A stretch of 38,740 nt of DNA from Pseudobacteriovorax antillogorgiicola (lineage in GTDB: Bacteria > Bdellovibrionota_B > Oligoflexia > Oligoflexales > RGVZ01): positions 1-38,740 of the forward strand of contig CAMDGW010000001.1 in NCBI GenBank assembly GCA_945897695.1. The letters are read 5' to 3'. Position numbers and translations under genes: made by a program. The first letter of the stretch is position 1, and each line of letters starts with the position of its first letter. Positions 7,805 through 15,157 of the stretch are shown in pieces. The notes beneath the pieces are model-generated. The model saw only the letters and a program-made list of their open reading frames with translations, made no database searches and was not told the DNA's origin.

Positions 7805-9157
7805 TCAAGGGCTAACTACGAGTTGATCCCCTTCCTTCCAAGATTCAAATGCCTGCCAAGCTTTTGCGACTTTTTCTACCTGACGATCTTTTTTTCCTTT
7901 CCCGCGCACCTTAGGTATGGCGGGAAGTAGTCCGAAGTTGGCGTTCATGGGCGAGTAATCACCAAGTGGTCCAATGGTAATGTAATTGACGAGAGATCCA
8001 AGCATCGTGTCAGAGGGAGGATTTGAAAAAGTCTCACCTTTCATTTTTGCAGCCGCGTGGCGGCCAGCAATGAGACCAATGCCAGCGGATTCAGTATAGC
8101 CTTCAACGCCGGTGATTTGGCCGGCAAGAAAGACTCTAGAATTTGACTTAAATGAAAGATCCCTAGCTAATGCGTCAGGGCCTTTGATGTAGGTATTGCG
8201 GTGAACAGATCCAAATCTAAGAAATTCTGCCGTCTCAAGTCCTGGAACCATTTTAAAAACCCGAGCCTGCTCAGGCCACTTCATCTTGGTCTGAAATCCC
8301 ACCATCGAAAACATGGTGGCATCGACGTTTTCTTTTCGGAGTTGAATATTGGCATGAGGCCAGCGTCCAGTCCTCGGGTCCGTAAGCCCTACAGGTTTCA
8401 TGGGGCCAAAGCGTAACGTTTCCCGACCACGTTCAATCATGACTTCAATAGGAAGACAGCTTTCAAAATATTTTACTTCTTCAAACTCATGCAGTGGCAT
8501 TTTTTCGGCTGCGGTGACGGCATCGAGAAAATCATTATATTCTTTTTCGTTCATGGGCAGGTTTAGATAGTCACCACCATCTTCACCTTTTTGCCAGCGA
8601 TCAGCCATAAAGCCCTTCGACATATCGATGGACTCAGCATCAAGCACAGGGGCAATAGCGTCATAAAAATGAAGTCTTTTAGCCCCTCCTGCAAGCTCGA
8701 GAACTTTTTGGGCAAGTTCATCGGACGTGAGGGGTCCAGTGGCAATGATCCAAAGTTCATTATTTTTTATCAGTTCCTCTTCCGAGGGAATCGTTGTCAC
8801 TTCCTCATGAACTCTTGTGAGCAGTCCAGACGATTCGAGGGCTTGTGTGATGGCAGCAGAAAATATTTCACGATTCACCGCCAATGCTTGACCTGCAGGG
8901 ACCCGGGCCTGAAGCCCTGATTTGATCACGAGGCTATCGAGGGCAAGCATTTCACGTTTTAAAAGACCAGGGGCCGAGTCATCGGCCATAGATTTAAGGC
9001 TATTGCTACAGACGAGTTCCGCCAGATCTCCGGTCTGATGGGCGGGCGTCATTTTTACAGGCCGCATCTCATGGAGCGTTACATGAATTCCCTGACGAAT
9101 GACCTGCCAAGCAGCTTCAGATCCGGCAAGGCCTCCTCCAACCACGTGAATTCTCAT
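7805..9157 (-). CDS. trmFO: Folate/FAD-dependent tRNA (uracil-54-C5)-methyltransferase
   Basis: 450 residues. Forms 5-methyluridine at position 54 of tRNA using methylenetetrahydrofolate and FAD. The N-terminus is the GidA-like dinucleotide motif VVGGGLAGSEAAWQ. The two cysteines known to matter in TrmFO are present, in LAELVCSNSLKS and in ESCLPIEVM; other family marks are GPMKPVGLTDPRTGRWPHA, VGFQTKMKWPEQARVF, and GQITGVEGYTESAGIGLIAG. I start it at 9157, where GGGAG stands six bases before the ATG and the FAD motif begins at once; a reading from 9211 adds 18 unrelated residues. Confidence 0.96.
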   Translation of the reverse strand: MRIHVVGGGLAGSEAAWQVIRQGIHVTLHEMRPVKMTPAHQTGDLAELVCSNSLKSMADDSAPGLLKREMLALDSLVIKSGLQARVPAGQALAVNREIFSAAITQALESSGLLTRVHEEVTTIPSEEELIKNNELWIIATGPLTSDELAQKVLELAGGAKRLHFYDAIAPVLDAESIDMSKGFMADRWQKGEDGGDYLNLPMNEKEYNDFLDAVTAAEKMPLHEFEEVKYFESCLPIEVMIERGRETLRFGPMKPVGLTDPRTGRWPHANIQLRKENVDATMFSMVGFQTKMKWPEQARVFKMVPGLETAEFLRFGSVHRNTYIKGPDALARDLSFKSNSRVFLAGQITGVEGYTESAGIGLIAGRHAAAKMKGETFSNPPSDTMLGSLVNYITIGPLGDYSPMNANFGLLPAIPKVRGKGKKDRQVEKVAKAWQAFESWKEGDQLVVSP

Positions 9158-9306
9158 GAAATCTCCCTTCACAAAGCCCAAGATGACGTATCTCGTCGGG
9201 CGGTGTATCACATAAAAAATAGGCTTTCAAAACAAAGAGCGCGTTGCTAGGCTCAGCTTGTACAAATTCGAGCTATTATTGTCTTAGACCCAGGGAGCAC
9301 TCCGCA

Positions 9307-9822
9307 GTGCCTGAAGTTTTAAGCGAGACATTTCATCTAGAAAAAAGCTTTTGCTCGCGAAGGGCTAAAGACCTAATTGAAGACGGCCTCAAGGCGGCGA
9401 GTCAGGGGCTCTATGATAGGGCAACGCGCCGATTCAAAGACAGCATGCGCCTTGAGAGATCTGCGGAAGCTTTGACCTACTGGGCTTGGGTAGAGTCGTC
9501 GAAAGGTAATCTTCACGTGGCGGCTCATCTTTGTCGGGAGGCGCTTCGAATCGATCATGAATTTGGAAATGCTGCTAACGACCTGGGATCCTACCTTGCA
9601 GCCTTGGGTGACACTTCCGGCGCGATTACTTATTTTGAACGCGCAAAAAAATCAGAGCGTTATAGCTCTAGGCATTTCCCCTACATGAATTTGGGCCGGA
9701 TTTATCTGGATCGTCGTGAGTATTGGAAGGCTTTCAAAGAGTACCGCGAGGCAAATAAAATCTGCCCTGATGATCAAAACATCAGGGCAGCATTGAGCGA
9801 AATAGAGAAGTATATTATTTAA
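9307..9822 (+). CDS. Small TPR-repeat protein
   Basis: About 171 residues from a GTG at 9307, which has AGGGAG nine bases upstream; a TTG at 9244 in the same frame has no site. The sequence is helical, with three or four tetratricopeptide units: roughly RAKDLIEDGLKAASQGLYDRATRRF, then AEALTYWAWVESSKGNLHVAAHL with EALRIDHEFGNAANDLG, then GDTSGAITYFERAKK and MNLGRIYLDRREYWKAFKEY. No signal peptide is seen, so it is probably a cytoplasmic scaffold. Its stop codon directly abuts the stop of the small gene on the other strand. Function is unknown. Confidence 0.75.
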   Translation: MPEVLSETFHLEKSFCSRRAKDLIEDGLKAASQGLYDRATRRFKDSMRLERSAEALTYWAWVESSKGNLHVAAHLCREALRIDHEFGNAANDLGSYLAALGDTSGAITYFERAKKSERYSSRHFPYMNLGRIYLDRREYWKAFKEYREANKICPDDQNIRAALSEIEKYII

Positions 9823-10020
9823 TCAGTTTGGCTTGTCGTCACGAATCTGATCCGACACGAGGCCCAGAAGCTGGCTGGAGACGCAGATGATGTCTTTAGC
9901 TTGGCAGCCTTCACTTTGAAGTTGCTTAAAGATGGCATCAGCCAGGCTGCGGACAGCCTTATCGTTTAGGTTCTGGGTTGCAGATGAGGTTGATTTTGGT
10001 GCTTGAGCATTCATAGACAT
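9823..10020 (-). CDS. Small protein of unknown function, 65 residues
   Basis: I do not recognise a family. A strong Shine-Dalgarno (GGAGG, eight bases before the ATG) supports it as a real gene. The N-terminal 20 residues are polar and probably disordered (Ser, Gln, Asn, Thr); from about residue 21 on, an amphipathic helix (KAVRSLADAIFKQLQSEG) is followed by CQAKDIICVSSQLLGLVSDQI, with two Cys. There is no signal peptide or membrane segment. It could be a small partner or regulatory protein. It is tail-to-tail with the TPR gene with no bases between them, so the transcripts may overlap. Confidence 0.6.
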   Translation of the reverse strand: MSMNAQAPKSTSSATQNLNDKAVRSLADAIFKQLQSEGCQAKDIICVSSQLLGLVSDQIRDDKPN

Positions 10021-10336
10021 AAGAAATCCTCCGTTGGTGAGCTGGCGATTCCACTGGGCTAAGCCGCGTACTAATGACGGCTTTTCTGCTCAGTCGTTTA
10101 CCGCTCCATGTCTTTAATGATACAAGGAATGTACCAGATGCTCAGGCTGATGTTAAGACGTTAGTGATCATGCTAATTTTTATTAAATTCAGTAATTTCA
10201 TATGGTTATTTATTTTCCAAAGAAAATTTAGAGCGATACCTGTAACTAAAAAGACACAATGCTAGTGGATAAAGTCTGTCACCAATAAGCCACGCCGTAA
10301 CCTAACCGCTTGCAATCATTCAGGGAAAAACCTTTC
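10021..10336. other. AT-rich intergenic gap of 316 bp
   Basis: This lies between the 65-residue protein gene (minus) and psd (plus), which diverge. About 10155-10260 is clearly richer in A and T than its surroundings and probably contains the promoters. A 63-codon reading frame at 10074-10265 has no ribosome site and a composition unlike a protein. I see no hairpin with a T-run, tRNA or repeat here. Confidence 0.5.
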
Positions 10337-11194
10337 ATGCTAAAAGACTCCGTTCGCACCTTGGGTCTGCTCCCTCAAAACACTCTAAGTTATGCCGTTG
10401 GGGTCGTGGTGCGCGTGAGCCTTCCAGCTCCCTTGCAAGAGCTGATCAACAAGGCATTTGTCAAACTTTTTAAGATCAACATGAGCGAGGCTGAACGGCC
10501 GCTCACCGCATACAGGTCCATCGAAGATATTTTCACCAGAGCACTGAAACCAAATCAGCGCACCGTCGAGGGGGCCTACGTTTCCTCTGCAGACGGGGTC
10601 CTTGAGATGTCAAGGCCAGCCGTCTCCGGTGATGAGGCCATTCAGGCCAAAGGAATCACCTACTCGCTGTCAGAGCTTGTGTTTGGCAAAGCCCAAAAGG
10701 CGTTTGCGGCCAAATGGTATACGACCGTTTATTTGGCGCCCCACAACTATCACCGGGTACACGCTCCGTTTGCGGGTCGAGTGACGGGGCTGCGCTATAT
10801 CCCTGGAAGGCTATGGCCTGTAAATCGTCCAGCGGTTCAAGCTGTAAGTCAGCTTTTTTGCCGCAACGAACGTCTCGTGTTTGATTTTGAACTCGAAGGT
10901 GGTGGCAAAGCCTGGGTGGTCATGGTCGGCGCTTTTAACGTGGGCCGGATGTCGACTCCCATTAAGCCTGATTTTGTCACCAATGCCGTTTACTCCCTTC
11001 TCCATATGGCGCCAAAACCTCTTGAGTTGGCAATCTCGCAGCCAATTGGCATCAAAGCCGGGGAAGAGATTGGTACGTTTATGCTTGGCTCGACGACAGT
11101 TGTCGTCTTAGATGAGAAGGCCTTTGAGAGGCTAAAGCCCCGAGATATTCATCAGTCTCAGAAAGTATCTATGGGTCAAGGTTTGTCACAGTAG
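10337..11194 (+). CDS. psd: Phosphatidylserine decarboxylase
   Basis: 285 residues. Converts phosphatidylserine to phosphatidylethanolamine at the inner membrane. It is made as a proenzyme that cuts itself at LGST, where Ser252 becomes the pyruvoyl group of the small alpha subunit. Other marks are the catalytic His region YLAPHNYHRVHAPFAG, GRLWPVNRPAV, VGAFNVGRM and AGEEIGTFMLGST. I start it at the ATG at 10337, with AGGGA about ten bases upstream; an upstream TTG in frame at 10310 lacks a site. It leads a run of plus-strand genes. No pssA (phosphatidylserine synthase) is in the window. Confidence 0.95.
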   Translation: MLKDSVRTLGLLPQNTLSYAVGVVVRVSLPAPLQELINKAFVKLFKINMSEAERPLTAYRSIEDIFTRALKPNQRTVEGAYVSSADGVLEMSRPAVSGDEAIQAKGITYSLSELVFGKAQKAFAAKWYTTVYLAPHNYHRVHAPFAGRVTGLRYIPGRLWPVNRPAVQAVSQLFCRNERLVFDFELEGGGKAWVVMVGAFNVGRMSTPIKPDFVTNAVYSLLHMAPKPLELAISQPIGIKAGEEIGTFMLGSTTVVVLDEKAFERLKPRDIHQSQKVSMGQGLSQ

Positions 11195-11258
11195 CTGTGG
11201 TCTGCGATACTAACGTGATAGGTTTTTTGCCATTGATTCCCCGGAGGCGCGTAAATCC

Positions 11259-12689
11259 GTGATTGAAGAAAATGCTCCCCACACCAAAATGGTCTGGTCG
11301 TTCTCAAGCCAGGTTCTTGATGAAGCTTTAGCTCGCCGTATTGCAAATGAGAAAGTCACGGCACTTCGCCTTGTGTTTCATGGTGATGCCGAAGATCGTA
11401 TTCCAAAGTTTATTGAGCAATTTCGTCGTGCCCGCAGCCCTCATGCAGCAGAGCAGGCCTCGATCATGGTGGATTTATCATATGGAGCTCGCGCACAACT
11501 GGCCGACCTGCAGGAGCCAACCGAAGTGCAGTTTGGCGAAAAGCTCACGATGTCACCCGTTTCAGCCAAGGCCGACACACGCTTTAAGGTGCAAGTCCGT
11601 TATTGGGACGGCCTCTTCCGAGAGGGGGCAATGGTCTATATGGGCTATGGCCACGTCGTTTTAAAAGTGAAATCCCTCAGCAAAAACCAAGTGGAACTGG
11701 ACGTCATCCAAGGTGGCACAGTTTATCCGAATATGGAGATTCATATCCCAGAAACGCGCGCCAAACGCGGTCTCGATAGTATCGAGGACAAACATCTTCA
11801 AAAAATTTGTGATCTGCATGTTGAGTACTTAGTGCTTCCTGGAATTACTGACCCTCAGGAAGTTCAGACCTTTCAAAACCGCATTGAAAAAATGACAAAA
11901 GATCCTCCGTGGCTCATTTTAAGAATTGATTCCATCGATGCTTATAAACGCCTTGATGACCTCTTGCCTGTTGTCGATGGAATTCTCATTAGTCGTCGTG
12001 AGCTCGCGTTGACAACTAATCCGGTTACCATTCCCATGCTTACCAAAGAGATCAATCAGAAGGCTGACGATTACGCAAAGATTGTTTTGACGGCAAGTGA
12101 AATGCTTGGCTCCATGCGTCGCGGCCCCACGCCAACGAGAGCAGAAGTTAGTGACATTGCGAACGCTATTAATGACGGAAGTGATGCTTTGGTGCTTTCG
12201 GAGGAGGTGGCTCACGGGCCATTTGCTGTCCAGGCATTAGAGGTGATGGGGCGGATCATCGAAGACACCGAAAAGCGCAGCGCTGAAGAGCTTAACTGGA
12301 TGAAGCTAACGCCTTCAATCGAAACAGAAATGGATGCAATTGCCTACAACGCCTACCTCACCGCAGAACGAGTGAGAGCAAAAGCCATTGTCTGTGTCAC
12401 CAAAGAAGGAAATACGGCACTTAGACTTGCTAGCTACCGAGCTCCTGTGCCCGTCATCGCCGTTACTTTTAGTGATCGCGTCGCAAGGAAACTTTCTTTG
12501 GCTCGCGGTGTCCAGTCTTTGGTATTACGTATGGATCCCAATATCGGGGAAGTGCTGCCGATCGTTAACGATCAGCTCGTTCGGCAAAGCTGGCTCAAGC
12601 CTGGAGATAAAATTGTTTTCGTATCGATTACGTTGTCTTCAGTGAGTGCCAGAGGAAGTAACCTCTTTACCGTACAACGGCTTCAGTGA
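11259..12689 (+). CDS. Pyruvate-kinase family protein with altered active site
   Basis: 476 residues, about the length of pyruvate kinase. Homology is clear from PTPTRAEVSDIANAINDGSD and the C-terminal domain (KAIVCVTKEGNTALRLASYR). Compared from memory with E. coli PykF, key positions have changed: the KGPEIR motif is lost; catalytic Lys in KIEN is Arg222 and its metal-binding Glu is Asp224 (RIDS); the metal Asp of ARGDLG is Glu248 (SRREL); the TAT threonine is Ser280 (LTAS); LSGESAKG is LSEEVAHG; and RLNFSHG is RLVFHGD. Activity is doubtful, so it may be a pseudoenzyme, a regulatory paralogue or a changed enzyme. The start is GTG at 11259 with GGAGG 11 bases upstream, a rather long spacing. 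No other pyruvate kinase is in the window. Confidence 0.85.
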   Translation: MIEENAPHTKMVWSFSSQVLDEALARRIANEKVTALRLVFHGDAEDRIPKFIEQFRRARSPHAAEQASIMVDLSYGARAQLADLQEPTEVQFGEKLTMSPVSAKADTRFKVQVRYWDGLFREGAMVYMGYGHVVLKVKSLSKNQVELDVIQGGTVYPNMEIHIPETRAKRGLDSIEDKHLQKICDLHVEYLVLPGITDPQEVQTFQNRIEKMTKDPPWLILRIDSIDAYKRLDDLLPVVDGILISRRELALTTNPVTIPMLTKEINQKADDYAKIVLTASEMLGSMRRGPTPTRAEVSDIANAINDGSDALVLSEEVAHGPFAVQALEVMGRIIEDTEKRSAEELNWMKLTPSIETEMDAIAYNAYLTAERVRAKAIVCVTKEGNTALRLASYRAPVPVIAVTFSDRVARKLSLARGVQSLVLRMDPNIGEVLPIVNDQLVRQSWLKPGDKIVFVSITLSSVSARGSNLFTVQRLQ

Positions 12690-12748
12690 TTTGGTTGCTT
12701 GCTGGACGTGGTAATCCTGATAACCCAAGACTTTGTGGAGAACTTTTG

Positions 12749-13813
12749 ATGCCAACAAAGATTCTACTCATGGTATTTCTTGGTGTTTTTTCCAATAGGG
12801 CCTTGGCTCAGGCCTTAGCGCCTCCCAGGGGGCCTGTAAGTTCTGAGCATGATGAAGTTCCATTATCACCTCCGCCACCATTTAAGGGCTCGGCAGGGCC
12901 AGGGATGAAAAAATTTGGTCAGCCAGCACCTGTGCAAGGGTTTTATGGCCTTCTTGACCTTAAACACACGGTAAATGATTACTTTTCCGAAGGTGGCAAC
13001 CGCGTAAGGCGAGATCCAGCGCTGCATGCCAAGCTTCGGATCGGTGGAAAGTTTTACGGTGAGACACTTGACGTTAGTGCAGGCTTTGGTGGTACCAAGC
13101 TGCCAGCGTCTCAGCGTGTTTATCAAAACCGTCCAGACGTGATGGTCGATGTCTATCCAATCAAAGGGCGATTGGTAAACCTGATGGTTTACGGCAATGC
13201 AATGTTTCCTGTGCGATCAACTGATCTCGATCCCACCGAGTTTTCAGATGGAGACCGTTATGATCAAGACTACCGCCGTGCTATGGATGCTACCATTTTA
13301 ACGGCCGGCGCAGCGACCAATCTTAAACTTGAGACCTATACAAAATTCGGGCGGTTTTTTGCTAGAGTGGGTGCCGATGCATGGACCAGAATGTATTCAA
13401 AGCCTCTTTATATCGAAGAAGGTGATGGGTCGCGAGAGTTGGGCCTAGTTGACCAAACTGCTCCTGCAATCACTCGTCGCTTTGAAGATCGCGCCATGCG
13501 CTACGTGCATCAGCAATCGGGGGCCATCGGCTATTCTCCGACCTTCTTGCCAAGGCTTGAAGCTGAGGTTGCCGGATATTCTGAGTCTCGCTATCTGCCG
13601 AAATACTCATTCAGAGACGAGAGCGCCTCGTGGGACTATGTCTACGAGCCAGAGCGTGTATCGTTCACCAGATTTAAGGTCGCAATGGATTTGACGTCAT
13701 CCACTACGATTTCCAATGAGCTTTATTATTTACGCAATGGATTTTTTGCCGAAGATCGCATAAACCAAGAGAGGCGCTTTAAAAACATATTGCGCCTTGC
13801 GATTAAGCTTTAA
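12749..13813 (+). CDS. Secreted, probably outer-membrane, protein of unknown function
   Basis: 354 residues from the ATG at 12749, which has GGAG eight bases upstream. The signal peptide is about residues 1-20 (ending NRALA). A proline-rich linker (LAPPRGP, LSPPPPFKG) follows, and then alternating polar and aromatic segments such as GFYGLLDLKHTVNDYF, LRIGGKFYGETLDVSAGFGG, GRFFARVGADAWTRMY and NELYYLRNGFFAE, which fit membrane beta-strands. The last segment ILRLAIKL resembles a barrel-closing strand, though it ends in Leu rather than Phe. I recognise no family. It sits between the pyruvate-kinase homologue and the CYTH gene, on the same strand with short gaps, so it may be co-transcribed. Confidence 0.65.
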   Translation: MPTKILLMVFLGVFSNRALAQALAPPRGPVSSEHDEVPLSPPPPFKGSAGPGMKKFGQPAPVQGFYGLLDLKHTVNDYFSEGGNRVRRDPALHAKLRIGGKFYGETLDVSAGFGGTKLPASQRVYQNRPDVMVDVYPIKGRLVNLMVYGNAMFPVRSTDLDPTEFSDGDRYDQDYRRAMDATILTAGAATNLKLETYTKFGRFFARVGADAWTRMYSKPLYIEEGDGSRELGLVDQTAPAITRRFEDRAMRYVHQQSGAIGYSPTFLPRLEAEVAGYSESRYLPKYSFRDESASWDYVYEPERVSFTRFKVAMDLTSSTTISNELYYLRNGFFAEDRINQERRFKNILRLAIKL

Positions 13814-13828
13814 TCGACGTTGGGTCAA

Positions 13829-14422
13829 ATGGCATCGGATCTTTTTATTGAAATTGAGCATAAGTTTATCGTCGGCAGCGACTTTGACCAGGTTGGTTTT
13901 CAGAAAAAACTTGCCAGCCTCTCACCTGGTCGGCAGTCGAAAGTTTCGGTGCGAGACACGTATTTTGTTCTGGGCCATGATCAACGCCACATTTATCGAC
14001 ACAGATTTGACAAAGAAATTCAGCAGCTAACCGTGAAGTCGGTGGAGTCCGATACGGCTGTCAGGACTGAAATTAATTTGCCTATCGACCAGTCGAAAGG
14101 CGATCAAGGGGCCGCAGTGACAGCCTTTATGAAGGCCCTGGGTGCCGTCTGGTCAGGTGTTCTTGCCAAAGACATACAGGTCGCCTACTTTGACGACTGC
14201 GAGATTGTGTTTTACCGCGCCTCCAATGGAAATGATGCGGTATATTGTGTTGAATTTGAGGCTCTGAATCCTGTTTCCGTCGATGAGGGTCTTAAGGTTT
14301 TGGCGCGCTATGAAAGTAAGCTTGGTTTTAATCCAGACAATAGAGACGGCCGGAGTTTATTTGAATTGCTCCTGATGAGCAGAGCTCCAGCCGAGATTCA
14401 GTCAATGTTTTTAATGAGATGA
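13829..14422 (+). CDS. CYTH-domain protein (triphosphatase or class IV cyclase fold)
   Basis: 197 residues. The family mark is the intact ExExK motif, EIEHK at residues 8-12, at the usual N-terminal place. Later charged strands fit the triphosphate tunnel: YRHRF, LTVKSVES, RTEINLP, a central Asp pair in YFDDCEIVFYR, and VEFEALNP, then a C-terminal YESKLGF. Relatives are thiamine triphosphatases, inorganic tripolyphosphatases and class IV adenylate cyclases; which one applies cannot be told. The start is taken at ATG 13829; the ribosome site is poor, and translation may be coupled to the gene that ends 16 bp upstream. YqeY follows 29 bp downstream. Confidence 0.85.
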   Translation: MASDLFIEIEHKFIVGSDFDQVGFQKKLASLSPGRQSKVSVRDTYFVLGHDQRHIYRHRFDKEIQQLTVKSVESDTAVRTEINLPIDQSKGDQGAAVTAFMKALGAVWSGVLAKDIQVAYFDDCEIVFYRASNGNDAVYCVEFEALNPVSVDEGLKVLARYESKLGFNPDNRDGRSLFELLLMSRAPAEIQSMFLMR

Positions 14423-14451
14423 ATGTCATAGGACGTTTAGCAGGAGGTGTT

Positions 14452-14883
14452 ATGGGACTCAAAGATCGCATTCAAGAAGACATTAAAACGGCTATGAAAA
14501 GTAAGGACGCGGCGCGACTAAGTGTGCTCCGGATGGTGATGGCAGACATCAAAAATCGCCAAGCCCAGGTGAACCTGCGTGAAGAACTGGCTGAAGACGA
14601 GGTGCTGAAGGTTGTTAGCGCTTATCAAAAAAAACTGACAAAAAGCCTTGAAGAATATCCTGCTGGCGATGCTCGCAATGCTCTTCTAGGAGAGATCAAA
14701 GTTGTCGAAGAGTACCTTCCGAAGAAGGCCTCTGAAGACGAAACTCGGGCAGCAGTTGACAAAGTTTTAGCGGCAACAGCCGATCGAAATATGGGAAGCA
14801 TCATGAAGCTTGTGATGGCGGAATTGAATGGAGCAGGGGACGGACGTTTGGTAAGTCAGCTAATTAAAGATAAAATATCATAA
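14452..14883 (+). CDS. yqeY: GatB/YqeY domain protein
   Basis: 143 residues, normal for YqeY. Helical protein with MGLKDRIQEDIKTAMKSKD at the start and LSVLRMVMADIKNRQ, ending MGSIMKLVMAELNGAGDGRLVSQLIKDKI, which is the domain shared with the tail of GatB. The role is not settled; it is thought to bind tRNA or aid amidotransfer. A perfect AGGAGG lies four bases before ATG 14452; an upstream ATG at 14419 overlaps the CYTH stop and has no site. A strong terminator ends the unit 17 bp past the stop. Confidence 0.93.
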   Translation: MGLKDRIQEDIKTAMKSKDAARLSVLRMVMADIKNRQAQVNLREELAEDEVLKVVSAYQKKLTKSLEEYPAGDARNALLGEIKVVEEYLPKKASEDETRAAVDKVLAATADRNMGSIMKLVMAELNGAGDGRLVSQLIKDKIS

Positions 14884-14899
14884 ATTTCCGGTTATTGTG

Positions 14900-14926
14900 C
14901 TCCCCACCGGGGGAGTTTTCTTTTTT
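14900..14926 (+). terminator. Rho-independent terminator after yqeY
   Basis: CTCCCC (14900-14905) pairs with GGGGAG (14910-14915) across a 4-nt loop, followed at once by TTTTCTTTTTT (14916-14926). It lies right after yqeY and should close the plus-strand unit that starts at or before psd. Confidence 0.9.
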
Positions 14927-14964
14927 GTGAATGCTGTAATTTCTTAAATTTTCCCAAAAATTCT

Positions 14965-15006
14965 AGCCACAAGATTTCTGTCAGGAGTTCTTGTGGCTAT
15001 TTTATT
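14965..15006. terminator. Second hairpin, possibly a two-way terminator
   Basis: AGCCACAAGA (14965-14974) pairs perfectly with TCTTGTGGCT (14989-14998) over a 14-nt loop. On the plus strand it is followed by ATTTTATT and on the minus strand by a T-rich stretch. It may back up the first terminator; there is no opposing gene that needs it. It also may be part of a small RNA. Confidence 0.5.
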
Positions 15007-15039
15007 AGGTCAAACTAACGTCAGTCGTGCCATACGGGA

Positions 15040-15045
15040 TATAAT
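15040..15045 (+). promoter_or_regulatory. Possible -10 box of the large secreted protein gene
   Basis: A perfect TATAAT lies 113 bp before the ATG and downstream of both hairpins, where a promoter for the isolated gene is needed. No good -35 hexamer is seen at 16-18 bp, so this is only a candidate. Confidence 0.32.
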
Positions 15046-15157
15046 AAAAGAGTGAAATTGTGTTGATCCGCTTCAAAACGGCTCATGAAAAAAAAGCTTT
15101 GACCGATAACCAAATAGTGTTGAGTTGAGATTTTTTTGCGAAGACAAGAATTTGATT

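Noticed and set aside
10074..10265. 63-codon frame in the psd upstream gap
   Set aside because: No ribosome site, AT-rich codon pattern and no recognisable domain; the stretch looks like intergenic promoter DNA.
14884..15157. Search for a tRNA or small RNA gene
   Set aside because: Two hairpins with T-runs account for the structure; no cloverleaf or anticodon loop was found.
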